DNA from: Natrarchaeobius chitinivorans
GTDB lineage: Archaea > Halobacteriota > Halobacteria > Halobacteriales > Natrialbaceae
Direction of reading: 5' to 3'
Assembly: GCF_003841505.1 (NCBI RefSeq)
Contig: NZ_REGA01000001.1
Span: forward strand, 434,001-498,000
DNA length: 64,000 bases
The notes under the pieces are model-generated. The model was given only the letters and a program-made list of their open reading frames with translations. It had not been told where the DNA came from and did not search any database. The translations under genes were made by a program, and so were the position numbers. Positions 1 through 8,179 of this stretch are shown in pieces (within the stretch, counting starts at the first letter, position 1; each line of letters starts with the position of its first letter).

Positions 1-44
1 GGCGGTCCCGGTAGATTCCACGCGCACGGACAGCCGACAACGCA

Positions 45-52
45 CTTTTTAA
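45..52 (+). promoter_or_regulatory. TATA-like box upstream of sppA
   Basis: A T-rich CTTTTTAA stretch stands alone in GC-rich sequence about 45 bases before the sppA start. A GAGGTG ribosome-binding site lies at 85-90, six bases before the ATG at 97, so this gene probably has a short leader rather than a leaderless transcript. It is the only such stretch before the gene. Confidence 0.4.
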
Positions 53-96
53 CAGTTCGGGCCGTCCAACGTTCGGTATGACTCGAGGTGAGATCG

Positions 97-1089
97 ATGG
101 TCAGTAAAACCGGGGTCGGTCGACTCGCGATCGTTCTGTCGGCGGTGGTACTGTTCGCCGTCGTCGGTGTGGGACTGTTCGTCATGTATCCGGAGACGCT
201 TGCGGACCTGTTCGGCGTCGTCCTCGCGATCGGCGTGTTGCTCGCCGGTCTCAAGATCGCAGGAAACGTCGCCGGATCGTTGTTTCCCGGCTACGACGTC
301 GCCGAGGTCGCCGTCGAGGGGCCGATCACTCGCGACGGCGGCGGACGGTTCCCCTCGAGTCCGGGCTCGACGCCCGCCGACGATATCGTCGAACAGATCG
401 ACCGAGCCGAGGAGGACGACAACGTCCGTGCGCTCCTGTTGAAGTTGAACACGCCCGGCGGCGAAGTCGTCCCGAGCGACGATATCAGGCTCGCGGCCGA
501 GCGCTTCGACGGGCCGACGGTCGCGTACGCCACCGACGTCTGTGCGAGCGGCGGCTACTGGATCGCAAGCGGCTGTGACGAACTCTGGGCGCGCGAGGGA
601 TCGATCGTCGGTTCGATCGGCGTCATCGGCTCCCGGGTGAACGCCAGCGAACTCGCGGAGAAGGTCGGCCTCTCCTACGAGCGACTCGCCGCAGGCGAGT
701 ACAAGGACGCGGGCACGCCGCTGAAGGAACTCGAAGAAGACGAACGCGAGTACCTCCAGGGAGTGATCGACGACTACTACGAGACGTTCGTCGAACGCGT
801 CAGCGACGGACGCGACCTCGAGCCGGAGTTCGTCCGTGAGACCGAGGCGCGCATCTACCTCGGTGACTCCGCTCACGAACTGGGTCTCGTCGACGAGTTG
901 GGCACTCGTCGCGACATCGAGGACGAACTCGCTGACCGGCTCGGAACCGACGACGTGGCAGTCGAGGAGTTCGAACCTCAGCGGCCGCTGATGGCTCGCG
1001 TCGGTGCCGGAGCGAGAGGGATCGCCTACGCCTTCGGAGCCGGCATCGCCGGGCTGGCCGAACAGCGGGAGTTTCGTCTCCGACTCTGA
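97..1089 (+). CDS. sppA: Signal peptide peptidase SppA (S49 family)
   Basis: Membrane serine protease of family S49 that degrades leftover signal peptides and other membrane peptides. The protein has 330 residues. Two hydrophobic segments lie near residues 8-28 and 33-53, followed by the S49 domain. The nucleophile is Ser151 in the CASGGYW motif and the general base is Lys203 in GEYKDAG, the usual single-domain SppA dyad. An in-frame GTG lies at 88, but the ATG at 97 has the better-placed GAGGTG site and is preferred. The stop codon TGA begins palindromic element A1. The next gene, a DUF373 protein, is on the same strand but separated by this element. Confidence 0.93.
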   Translation: MVSKTGVGRLAIVLSAVVLFAVVGVGLFVMYPETLADLFGVVLAIGVLLAGLKIAGNVAGSLFPGYDVAEVAVEGPITRDGGGRFPSSPGSTPADDIVEQIDRAEEDDNVRALLLKLNTPGGEVVPSDDIRLAAERFDGPTVAYATDVCASGGYWIASGCDELWAREGSIVGSIGVIGSRVNASELAEKVGLSYERLAAGEYKDAGTPLKELEEDEREYLQGVIDDYYETFVERVSDGRDLEPEFVRETEARIYLGDSAHELGLVDELGTRRDIEDELADRLGTDDVAVEEFEPQRPLMARVGAGARGIAYAFGAGIAGLAEQREFRLRL

Positions 1090-1170
1090 GACGGATTGGT
1101 GTACCGATGGACCGGCACACCCGCCTCCCGGACCGCGGGCACGTCGGAACTGACGGACAGTAAACCGTAT
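1087..1170. repeat. Palindromic element family A, copy A1 (degraded)
   Basis: The copy starts with TGAGACGG, where TGA is the sppA stop, and ends with ACAGTAAACCGTAT. Inside are a left part ACCGGCACACCCGC and a right part GCGGGCAC that resemble the central stem of intact copies, but the stem is eroded. It lies between two genes on the plus strand. See copies A2 to A7 for the intact form. Confidence 0.7.
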
Positions 1171-1331
1171 GAGGGCAACCGGGAACGGCTCTCACGGGAT
1201 GGACGCGCTCGAGTGACCGGTGCGTTCGACGTCGGAGCCGGGCCGACGGCTCGAGCGAGGGTGGATCTCACAGACGGAGCCGAGGCGAACGAGTAAGTGG
1301 TTTTATCGTCTCACAGAAAGGAACGGATACC

Positions 1332-2663
1332 GTGACAACGCTGGTCGTCTGTCTCGACCGGACCGACGATGTTGGCCGGGAGACCGGACTCCGGTCGCCG
1401 ATCGTCGGCTGGGAGGCAGTCCGCGCGCTGGTAACCGATATCGGACTCGCGGATCCGGAGGACTCGGGAGTCAACTCCCTGCTCGAGACGCTTCGCGTCG
1501 CCCAGAACCTCCGCGACGAGGACGAGGAGGCGATCGTCGCGGTCGTCTCGGGTGACCGGGAGTCGATGGTCTCCGCGGACAGAGCCGTCGCCCGGCAGCT
1601 CGACGAACTCATCGCGGAGTACGAACCGGAGTCGGCGGTCGTCGTCATCGACAGCGCGGAAGACGAACGACTGGTCCCCGTCGTCGAGAGTCGCGTTCGA
1701 GTCGATTCGGTCGATCGGGTCGTCGTCCGGCAGGCCCGGGACATCGAGTCGACGTACTACCTCCTCAAACAGTTCCTCGCGGACGAGGAACTCCGCCAGA
1801 CGGTTCTGGTTCCGATCGGTCTGACGCTTCTGGTCTTCCCGATGCTCGCGACCGTCGTGGGTCCCGCGGAGGGTGCGGCGGCGATCACGAGCGTCATCGG
1901 CCTCTTCTTGCTCTACAAGGGCTTTAGCATCGACGAGATCATGACCGGCGTGGCCCATCAGGTCCGGGAGTCGCTTTACTCCGGGCAGGTGTCGGTCGTT
2001 ACCTACGTCGCCGCCGCCGGCCTGACGCTCATCGGACTGTTCGCGGGCGGCCTCGGCGTCTCGAATCTCGAGGACACGCAGGGCGTGTTGATCCCGGCGA
2101 TGCAGTTCGCCTTCGACAGCGTTCCGTGGCTCGCCGTCGCCGCTCTCACCGCCAGCGCCGGACGGCTACTCGACGAAGTGATCGACGAAGAACCGATCCG
2201 GAGTTCCTTTCTCAATCTGCCGTTTATCGTCGTCGCCGTCGGGCTGGTCGTTCGTGGATTCTCCGCGTACTTCCTCGAACAACAGCGGATCATCGATCCT
2301 ATCTCCGTCCCCGAGGGTGGAGCCCTCCCGGTCGAAGGCTTCGTCATCACTGGCGGTGAGCGGCTGGCGCTGTACGTCGTCACCGCAGTCGTGATCAGCC
2401 TCGTCGGTGCTCGACTCGCGTCGTATTTCAGCGGAGCGAACGGAAACGCCGAACTCGCGGACGGTTCCGGCGGAGAATCCGGCGTGACCGACGGTGGCCC
2501 CCTCCCCCCAGATCCGGCAACGAGCGCCGGCGACGACGGATCCGGGGTCGAAATCGTCGACAGCGCGGACCCGCGATCCGATTCGACGGACGGCCCGGAG
2601 CCTTCGGTGGAGTCGGAGTCCGAATCGGAGACGGCGTCCGACCCGGATCACGACTCGAGTTAG
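1332..2663 (+). CDS. DUF373 family membrane protein
   Basis: Archaeal DUF373 protein of 443 residues; its molecular function is not known. The N-terminal 150 residues form a soluble, nucleotide-fold-like domain with acidic loops (LDRTDD at residues 9-14). After it come about six hydrophobic segments between residues 155 and 370, and then a tail of about 70 residues rich in Asp, Ser and Glu that is probably disordered. The start is GTG with GGA about nine bases before it. It is separated from sppA by 242 bases and from the next gene by 93 bases. Family membership is clear from the N-terminal pattern MTTLVVCLDRTDDVG; the role is unknown. Confidence 0.85.
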   Translation: MTTLVVCLDRTDDVGRETGLRSPIVGWEAVRALVTDIGLADPEDSGVNSLLETLRVAQNLRDEDEEAIVAVVSGDRESMVSADRAVARQLDELIAEYEPESAVVVIDSAEDERLVPVVESRVRVDSVDRVVVRQARDIESTYYLLKQFLADEELRQTVLVPIGLTLLVFPMLATVVGPAEGAAAITSVIGLFLLYKGFSIDEIMTGVAHQVRESLYSGQVSVVTYVAAAGLTLIGLFAGGLGVSNLEDTQGVLIPAMQFAFDSVPWLAVAALTASAGRLLDEVIDEEPIRSSFLNLPFIVVAVGLVVRGFSAYFLEQQRIIDPISVPEGGALPVEGFVITGGERLALYVVTAVVISLVGARLASYFSGANGNAELADGSGGESGVTDGGPLPPDPATSAGDDGSGVEIVDSADPRSDSTDGPEPSVESESESETASDPDHDSS

Positions 2664-2756
2664 TCGCGTCACCACTCGCAACTCGAGACACCCACGGTGT
2701 GTTCACCCGGTTCCACGACTCGTCACCCATTTACTCCCGTGGGCACACCCTCGACT

Positions 2757-3491
2757 ATGAGCGACGCAGACGGTGCGTGGGTGAGCCTCTTTTCGGGTGG
2801 CAAAGATTCCTCCTGGGCGCTGTATCGCGCCCTCGAGAACGGACTCGACGTTCGCCGACTCGTCACCGTCCACCCGACCGACGACTCGTACATGTATCAC
2901 GTCCCCGCGACGGAACTCACCGCACTCGCCGCCGAGAGCATCGGAATCGAGCTGATCGACGTCGACCCGGGTGACCTCGAGGCCGGAGCCGCCGCCGATT
3001 CGAGCGTGCAGGGTGACGCCGAACTCGAGCCGCTGGAAGCCGCCCTCGAAACGGTCGACGGGGAACTCGACGGCGGAATCGCAGGTGTCATCGCGGGAGC
3101 CGTCGAAAGCGAGTATCAGACGAGTCGAATCGAGCGCATGTGCGACCGTCTCGGCTGTGAACTGTTCGCGCCGCTGTGGCAAAAAGAGCCGCGAACGCTC
3201 GCCGAGTCGATGCTCGAGGCCGGATTCGAGATCGTCCTCGTTCAGGTCGCCGCCCACGGACTGGACGAATCCTGGCTCGGCCGGACGCTCGATCGCGACG
3301 CCCTCGCGGAACTCGAGGCGTTGAACGAAGAGTACGGTGTCCACGTGCTGGGTGAAGGCGGCGAGTTCGAGACGCTGGTCGTCGACGCCCCGCACATGGA
3401 TCGCCGGATCGACCTCGAGTACGACACCGAGTGGGAGCGGACGCGCGGATCGATTCGGGTCACCGACGCGCAGTTGAGCCACAAGCGGTGA
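2757..3491 (+). CDS. Diphthine--ammonia ligase-like PP-loop ATPase (Dph6 family)
   Basis: ATP pyrophosphatase of the Dph6/MJ0570 family. The eukaryotic member amidates diphthine on elongation factor 2, the last step of diphthamide synthesis. The protein has 244 residues. The PP-loop SGGKDSS is at residues 13-19, and conserved segments later include GAVESEYQ, LWQKEP and GEGGEFETLV, all typical of the family. The frame is open further upstream, but the ATG at 2757 places the PP-loop at the usual distance and is preferred. Diphthamide amidation is inferred from the family; other PP-loop roles remain possible for archaeal members. Confidence 0.87.
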   Translation: MSDADGAWVSLFSGGKDSSWALYRALENGLDVRRLVTVHPTDDSYMYHVPATELTALAAESIGIELIDVDPGDLEAGAAADSSVQGDAELEPLEAALETVDGELDGGIAGVIAGAVESEYQTSRIERMCDRLGCELFAPLWQKEPRTLAESMLEAGFEIVLVQVAAHGLDESWLGRTLDRDALAELEALNEEYGVHVLGEGGEFETLVVDAPHMDRRIDLEYDTEWERTRGSIRVTDAQLSHKR

Positions 3492-3549
3492 TCGGCGGTC
3501 GCCCATGCGGTGACCGACGGGATTCCGTACGGTGCTCGAGGGAGACCTG

Positions 3550-3732
3550 TCACGAGGATACCCATACCTGGGCCTGGGGCGTCCCACAGCTGTCACAGAC
3601 GGCGGCCCTGTTGTCCTTGTAGGTCGATCGCTCGAGTTCGCCCTCCGGACAGGACGGACAGGACCGGCCCTCCAGAATCTCGAGTACTCCTCGCCCCTGG
3701 CGGTCGACTTTTGACTGCTGTGATTTTGCCAT
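3550..3732 (-). CDS. Small zinc-finger protein (HVO_A0556-like)
   Basis: A 60-residue haloarchaeal protein with one zinc ribbon formed by Cys25/Cys28 (CPSC) and Cys46/Cys49 (CDSC). The N-terminal MAKSQQ start is preferred over longer in-frame extensions because the extension is basic and shadows the opposite strand. It resembles the small HVO_A0556 family of two-CxxC proteins; that match is from memory. No function is known. It is transcribed away from the DUF457 gene, whose start is 98 bases off, and converges on the Dph6-like gene. Confidence 0.75.
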   Translation of the reverse strand: MAKSQQSKVDRQGRGVLEILEGRSCPSCPEGELERSTYKDNRAAVCDSCGTPQAQVWVSS

Positions 3733-3830
3733 GTCACCACTCCCGCCTGGGTCGGGGGTAACCGTTGAGCATGACTGTGCCGTGTCGAATAGCGATCGAT
3801 ATATCCGACTCCACGGAGAACGCTCGAGGG

Positions 3831-4400
3831 ATGTGGCCCTGGGGACACCTCGCCGTCGCCTACCTCCTGTACACCGTCTACACGCACCGCCGGTTCGATC
3901 GGCCACCGCGTGCGCTGCCGGCTCTCGCCCTCGCGGTCGGCTCGCAGTTTCCCGACCTGATCGACAAACCCCTCGCGTGGACGTTCGACGTTCTTCCGGG
4001 CGGTCGGACGCTGGGACACTCCCTGCTGTTCGCGGCCGTTCTGATACCCGCCGTCTACGTCCTCACCGTCCGCCTCGAGGCCCGCGAGGCCGGCGTCGCG
4101 TTCGTACTCGGCCACCTGTCACACCTCCTCGCCGACGTCCCGCCCTCGGCGCTCACGGGCGATCTCTCCGGAACCGAGTTCCTCCTCTGGCCGCTGGTCG
4201 AACAGCCGCCCGAAGAGCCCGTCGGGGGCATTCTCGAGGCGATTTTGCACTACTACGCGATGGGGCCGTACGAACTGTTTCAGTTCGGGCTGTTCGGCGT
4301 CGCGGCGTACGTCTGGTATCGCGACGGCGCGCCCGGGACGGAGTTCCTCTTCGCGGTGATCGAACGCGGCACACGCGAACCGACTCGAGACGAACGGTAA
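3831..4400 (+). CDS. DUF457 membrane-bound metal-dependent hydrolase
   Basis: Integral membrane protein of 189 residues in the YdjM/DUF457 family of predicted metal-dependent hydrolases. It opens with MWPWGHLAVAYLLY, whose early His belongs to the family motif. Other family features are FPDLIDKP, the GHSLLF segment, the GHLSHLLAD histidine-aspartate cluster and a final aromatic helix. There are four to five membrane segments. The ATG at 3831 is preferred over an earlier in-frame ATG at 3765 because the extra 22 residues are polar and unlike the family. Its stop lies inside the first unit of a 26-base tandem repeat. Substrate unknown. Confidence 0.82.
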   Translation: MWPWGHLAVAYLLYTVYTHRRFDRPPRALPALALAVGSQFPDLIDKPLAWTFDVLPGGRTLGHSLLFAAVLIPAVYVLTVRLEAREAGVAFVLGHLSHLLADVPPSALTGDLSGTEFLLWPLVEQPPEEPVGGILEAILHYYAMGPYELFQFGLFGVAAYVWYRDGAPGTEFLFAVIERGTREPTRDER

Positions 4401-4466
4401 CACTGCTGGCCCGGGACGAACGGTGACACTGCCGAAACAGAACGACTCGTGATCCTGCCGGCTCGA
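4389..4466. repeat. Degenerate 26-bp tandem repeat, three units
   Basis: Three units of 26 bases run from 4389, 4415 and 4441. The first two share GACGAACGGT and ACACTGC, and the third is diverged (AACGACTCGTGAT). The DUF457 stop codon is inside the first unit, so the array includes a gene end. Similar short arrays follow the metallophosphoesterase gene at 7037 and precede cofC at 24598. Confidence 0.6.
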
Positions 4467-4518
4467 GACGGAGAGAGCAAACCGTCGGGGCTAACCGCAT
4501 TGCCAGCCACGTTCGGAT

Positions 4519-5112
4519 ATGCGCCAGTTCGTACTCCTCGCCCACGAGGTACCGACGGAACCCGACTTCTCGCTCGACGACCTCGCCGGCGGTGCCGGCC
4601 GACTCGACGCGCTCTGTCGGTCGATCACCGCCTCGTTCGTCACCTCCCACGGAATCCGCGAGGACGTCCGCGTCCACCTCGTCGTCCGGGACGAACTCAC
4701 GATCACGTTCGACGGTCGTGACCTTCGGCGGCTCAATCCCGACGAACGGAGTACCGCCGCACTCGTCCGGAACGCACTTGAGCACCGCGACGAGGCGATC
4801 GGCGCGCTTCCCGCCGAACCGAGTCCCGGCATCGAGGTCTATCGTCGCGGGCTCGAGGAAACGCTCGCGGCCGTCGACGACGGTCCGATCGTCCAGTTAC
4901 ACGAGGACGGCGAACCGGTGACCGACGCGGGCGATCTGGGCTCTCCCGTCTTCGTCCTCTCCGATCACCGCGACTTCACCGACGAGGAGGGGCGAACGCT
5001 CGAGGAAACGGTCGACCGACGGGTTCGACTCGGCCCCGAGCGGCTACACGCCGATCAGGCGATCACGATCGCCCACCACTACCTGGATACGAACGGATAC
5101 GAGAGCTGGTAG
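4519..5112 (+). CDS. trmY: tRNA pseudouridine(54) N1-methyltransferase TrmY
   Basis: SPOUT-fold methyltransferase that converts pseudouridine 54 in the tRNA T-loop to N1-methylpseudouridine, the archaeal replacement for ribothymidine. The 197-residue length and start MRQFVLLAHEVPTEPDF are typical. Other signature parts are RDELTITFDGR, an LSDHRDFTDEE region near the C-terminus that forms part of the SAM-binding knot, and the closing segment HADQAITIAHHYLD. It acts alone in the cytoplasm on tRNA. The gene lies 70 bases before tRNA-Pro on the same strand; this is probably coincidence, since the tRNA has its own TATA box. Confidence 0.93.
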   Translation: MRQFVLLAHEVPTEPDFSLDDLAGGAGRLDALCRSITASFVTSHGIREDVRVHLVVRDELTITFDGRDLRRLNPDERSTAALVRNALEHRDEAIGALPAEPSPGIEVYRRGLEETLAAVDDGPIVQLHEDGEPVTDAGDLGSPVFVLSDHRDFTDEEGRTLEETVDRRVRLGPERLHADQAITIAHHYLDTNGYESW

Positions 5113-5151
5113 CCCCCTCCGGTTCTCGTCAGATGACGGGTTTCGCAACCG

Positions 5152-5157
5152 TTAAAA
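5152..5157 (+). promoter_or_regulatory. TATA box of tRNA-Pro
   Basis: TTAAAA lies 26-31 bases before the first base of the tRNA, the usual distance for an archaeal box A element. It is the only AT-only hexamer in the spacer after trmY. Confidence 0.65.
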
Positions 5158-5182
5158 TCTCGCACAGCCACGATTCGAATGC

Positions 5183-5255
5183 GGGCCGGTGGGGTAGCCT
5201 GGTATCCTTCGGCCTTCGGGTGGCCGTAACCGCAGTTCGAATCTGCGCCGGCCCA
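5183..5255 (+). tRNA. tRNA-Pro (anticodon CGG)
   Basis: A 73-base tRNA without intron. The acceptor arm GGGCCGG pairs fully with CCGGCCC, followed by discriminator A. The D arm carries GGTA. The anticodon stem CGGCC/GGCCG encloses the loop TTCGGGT, which gives anticodon CGG. The variable region is TAAC, and the T arm is CGCAG-TTCGAAT-CTGCG. CCA is not encoded. A TATA box precedes it. The last 21 bases recur downstream, see the repeat entry that follows. Confidence 0.95.
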
Positions 5256-5580
5256 CTTTTCCCACCGAACAACGACGACGAGCGCAGCGAGTCGTCCGTG
5301 AGGTGGGAAAATGCAGCCAAGCAGATTCGAGCAGGGAAGTCGCAGCGTCAGAGCGAAGCGAGGACGACCGTCTTCCCGTGTTCGAATCTGCGCCGGCCCA
5401 CTTCTGCCCGCGAACAAACCCGTGAGCGGGCAGTACGTGTAGCCGCGCGATTCGAGTCAGCGAGTCGCAGTGTACGAACCGCGTGAGCGCGACCGTCTCG
5501 CCCGATTCGAATTCGCGCCGGCCCATCTCTGCCCGCGTTCGTTCGGTCGGATGCGGCCCCCGGGTGGCCGTAACCACGTT
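5256..5580. repeat. Remnant copies of the tRNA-Pro 3' part, with hairpins
   Basis: The tRNA end TTCGAATCTGCGCCGGCCCA recurs exactly at 5381-5400 and in an altered form at 5504-5525. A piece of its anticodon arm, CGGGTGGCCGTAACC, recurs at 5561-5575. The real tRNA end and the exact copy are each followed by an inverted repeat: TTTTCCCACC (5257-5266) with GGTGGGAAAA (5302-5311), and CTGCCCGC (5404-5411) with GCGGGCAG (5426-5433). Two explanations fit: attachment-site scars of elements integrated at the tRNA, or a decayed tandem tRNA array. No integrase is nearby. The rest of the gap to 5695 holds only GAGCGAAGCGA-type short repeats and the next promoter. Confidence 0.75.
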
Positions 5581-5695
5581 TTCGTGAGCGAAGCGAACGA
5601 GAGCTAACGATCGAGACGGTTACCGAACGGTCGGACCGTCGGTTCGTCAGCACGAGAAGACAGCTTTTTTGAGAGGGGCTCGAGTTGTGGAGACG

Positions 5696-7030
5696 ATGGC
5701 CACCGATACCGACGATCGGGCCTACTACGTGATCAGCGACCTCCACATCGGCGGCGACGAGCAACTCGAGGAAGTCGAGTTTCTCGACGAGTTGCTCGAC
5801 TTTCTCGAGCGCCTCGAGACGATCGACGAGGACGCCGAGTTGATCATCAACGGTGATGCGTTCGGGCTCTGGGAGTTTACCACGATCGAGGGGGTCGAGA
5901 AGTTCGACGTGCTCGAAGAAACCTATCCGGAACTGTTCGAACAGTTCCGCGCGACGGGCGAGAACGTCGACATCACGTTGTTGCCGGGGAATCACGACCA
6001 CGAACTGGCGGCCTACGACGAGTACGTCGACCGGTTCGCTGCGTACAACGTCGACCTTGTCCAGGACCAGTCGATCACGCGATCGATCGGTGAGCAAGCG
6101 ATTCACTTCGAGCACGGCCACCAGCAGGACGCGAACAACCGGATCGAAGACTGGGGAAACCCGCATGCGACCCCGCTCGGGTACTATTACAACACGCTCG
6201 TCACGAGTCGAGCGGGAAAGCTCTCGGATCGCGGCCGGTACAACTGGTTGAAAGACGTCCAGGCGGTCACGCCGACCGAACGGATGCCGGTGTGGCTCTT
6301 CTCGAAGTACTTCTACCGGGAGATGAACCCGGTACTGCGATACTCGCTGGTGCCGTTTTTGCTGTTGTTCAACGTCAGCGCGATCCTCGCAGTGCTTGCT
6401 GGGTTGGACATGGCGGGCGTCTGGGCGATGCCCGTCGACCGGACGGAAGCGTTTCTCGGCCAGTTCGGCAGAGCCGGGACCGCGGCCTGGTTCTTCCTTG
6501 CACTCAACGTAACCGTCGCTGGCCTGTTGTTACTCGTCGGGATTCCGCTGTACTTCATCCGCCGGGACGTCAGGAAAACCGTCGATCGGTTCGGCGTGTT
6601 CGAGACCGAACTGACCGTCGATCCCGACGAACCGTACGAAAACGCTGCCCGAGAGGTCTTTACCGAGCAGCCGGAGACGACGATCTTCTGTTACGGCCAC
6701 ACTCACCGACCGACGATACGGGAGATCGACGGCGGCGTTCTGGTCAACACCGGAACGTGGTTGAAGCGACTCCATCGACGGGACGGCATCATCGGTATCC
6801 TGCCGCCGGTTTTCTACCCGTCCTACCAGTTGGGCGCCGTTCGCATCGCCGCCGAATCCGCCGGCGTGGCCGTGGAGTACGAACGGATCGCAAAGCCCAG
6901 CCCGGCGACGGAAGAACTCACGCGCACTGAGCGCTTTTTCACCGTCGGCCGAGAACCTGACCCCGACCCTCCTGATCGCCTCGTCGTGGAAAACGAAGCG
7001 GAAACACCATCGCCGAAAACGACCGCGTGA
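5696..7030 (+). CDS. Membrane-anchored metallophosphoesterase
   Basis: Calcineurin-like phosphoesterase of 444 residues; substrate unknown. The metal-binding motifs appear in order: SDLHIGG at 14-20, NGDAF with Asp54, GNHDHE at 98-103, an EHGHQQD segment near 137 and YGHTHRP at 333-339. Between the fourth and fifth motifs sits an insertion with two long hydrophobic segments near residues 214-236 and 265-290, which should anchor the enzyme in the membrane. Such an insert is unusual for the fold. The ATG at 5696 is preferred over the upstream frame because a T-rich promoter (CTTTTTT, 5664-5670) leaves almost no leader. The gene stands alone. Confidence 0.87.
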   Translation: MATDTDDRAYYVISDLHIGGDEQLEEVEFLDELLDFLERLETIDEDAELIINGDAFGLWEFTTIEGVEKFDVLEETYPELFEQFRATGENVDITLLPGNHDHELAAYDEYVDRFAAYNVDLVQDQSITRSIGEQAIHFEHGHQQDANNRIEDWGNPHATPLGYYYNTLVTSRAGKLSDRGRYNWLKDVQAVTPTERMPVWLFSKYFYREMNPVLRYSLVPFLLLFNVSAILAVLAGLDMAGVWAMPVDRTEAFLGQFGRAGTAAWFFLALNVTVAGLLLLVGIPLYFIRRDVRKTVDRFGVFETELTVDPDEPYENAAREVFTEQPETTIFCYGHTHRPTIREIDGGVLVNTGTWLKRLHRRDGIIGILPPVFYPSYQLGAVRIAAESAGVAVEYERIAKPSPATEELTRTERFFTVGREPDPDPPDRLVVENEAETPSPKTTA

Positions 7031-7036
7031 CCGACC

Positions 7037-7111
7037 GAATCCGGGATTGACTCACGAGCGAATCCGGGACCGACTTACGATCGAATCCGGGACCGACTTA
7101 CGATCGAATCC
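7037..7111. repeat. 23-bp tandem repeat, 3.3 units
   Basis: Units start at 7037, 7060 and 7083; the second and third are identical and begin GAATCCGGGACCGACTTACG. A partial fourth starts at 7106. The array begins seven bases after the stop of the metallophosphoesterase. There is no coding sequence in the rest of the gap to 7300. Confidence 0.85.
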
Positions 7112-7300
7112 ATCCCGGCCCCACACTCGAGCCGGCGGACACTGGACTCGAACGCGAACTGCTCTCGAGCGGTCGACGGCGGTGTGGCGGACCTGCTCGC
7201 TTCGCTAACCGACCGTCCGCTGGCACTCGTTCGGGCTGGTGGGACGTTTCCGGAGACCGCGGGACGTCACGGTCTCCGGAAACGGCGTACCCTGCCCGTA

Positions 7301-7567
7301 TCAGTCGGACGACGATTCGGCGGAACGACGGGTCGGTTCGATCTCGACCTCTTGTGGACCGGTGACGGACACCGTATAGCCCCTGTAGGTAAACTCGAGA
7401 CGAACGGTTGCGGTATCGGTATCGTCTCCCGACGAACGGAATAGCGCGTCGAGTGCTTCCGTATCGACCACCTCGTACAGTGGTGGCTCCAAGTCGGTCG
7501 GACGAACTCCGTCGCGGTCGGAAATTTCCTGAACGATCGTGACTGTCGTTGACTCCCCGGGCCCCAT
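7301..7567 (-). CDS. HalOD1 output-domain protein
   Basis: An 88-residue protein consisting only of the haloarchaeal output domain HalOD1, which is often found at the ends of signalling proteins or on its own. The signature is DGVRPTDLEPPLYEVVDTEALDALF at residues 19-43 followed by a TVRLEFTYRGYTVSV strand pair. A TATA-like T7 run about 30 bases upstream (complement of 7590-7600) fits a near-leaderless start at the ATG complementary to 7565-7567. Partner proteins are not evident nearby. Confidence 0.85.
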   Translation of the reverse strand: MGPGESTTVTIVQEISDRDGVRPTDLEPPLYEVVDTEALDALFRSSGDDTDTATVRLEFTYRGYTVSVTGPQEVEIEPTRRSAESSSD

Positions 7568-7792
7568 ACCTGCTGTCCAACGAACCGGTAAAAAAAGCCC
7601 ACTGATTCTTTTCTGACGTGCGCACGACGGTCGTCAGACGCGGTTCCGTTCGGCCGATCGAACGGAGTAGGCTCGTTTCCGGCCGAATCGCCGACATCCC
7701 GAGCGTCGAAGGGCCGACCGAGCACGCCGACTCCTCTCGCGTACTGCTGATCGAGCCTGAACGTCGCACCCCCCAGGCGTTTCGCTGGACGT

Positions 7793-8179
7793 CTACAGAT
7801 CCTGCAGTCGAATCCCGTCCTGGACCAGCCGTGCGTTCCGTTCACGCTCGAGGCGCGGACCGAGGTCGTCGTGGTCGTACAACTGTGCGACGACATCGGC
7901 GTACAGCGTTCGCCAGGTGAGCGCGTAAATCGGCGACTGTCCCCACGCCCGCAGTTCCGGGACGAGGTCGTCGTACGCCTGATAGCGTTCCTCGAACCGG
8001 TTGACCGCCTCGAGGACGCGTCTGGCTGCCTCCTGTTCGTCCTCGGCGTCGGCGATCGCCTCGTTGAGCCGTCGTTCCCAGCCAGCGACCGCCTCCTGCA
8101 TGTCGACTGCGGCGGTCTCGTCGTCTTCGGGCAACCGCGATAGGATCGGTTCCGGAACGCCCAGTGAGAGTTCTTCCAT
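7793..8179 (-). CDS. Hypothetical protein
   Basis: A soluble, acidic, mostly helical 128-residue protein that I do not recognise. It is rich in Glu, Ala and Arg, with a heptad-like stretch at residues 25-60 (AVAGWERRLNEAIADAEDEQ) and a tryptophan-containing C-terminal half (AWGQSPIYALTWRTLYADV). The start at MEELSLGVP is preferred because the longer open frame upstream is rich in Ser, Arg and Cys and looks non-coding. It is transcribed in the same direction as the HalOD1 gene, 225 bases before it. Confidence 0.65.
   Translation of the reverse strand: MEELSLGVPEPILSRLPEDDETAAVDMQEAVAGWERRLNEAIADAEDEQEAARRVLEAVNRFEERYQAYDDLVPELRAWGQSPIYALTWRTLYADVVAQLYDHDDLGPRLERERNARLVQDGIRLQDL

Noticed and set aside
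2703-4115. 470-codon open frame on the minus strand
   Set aside because: It covers the Dph6-like and zinc-finger regions in a different frame. High GC makes long antisense frames common here; no family features and unnatural Arg/Gly-rich content.
5133-5486. Coding sequence over and after the tRNA
   Set aside because: The frame contains the tRNA and its remnants; the protein has no coding character.
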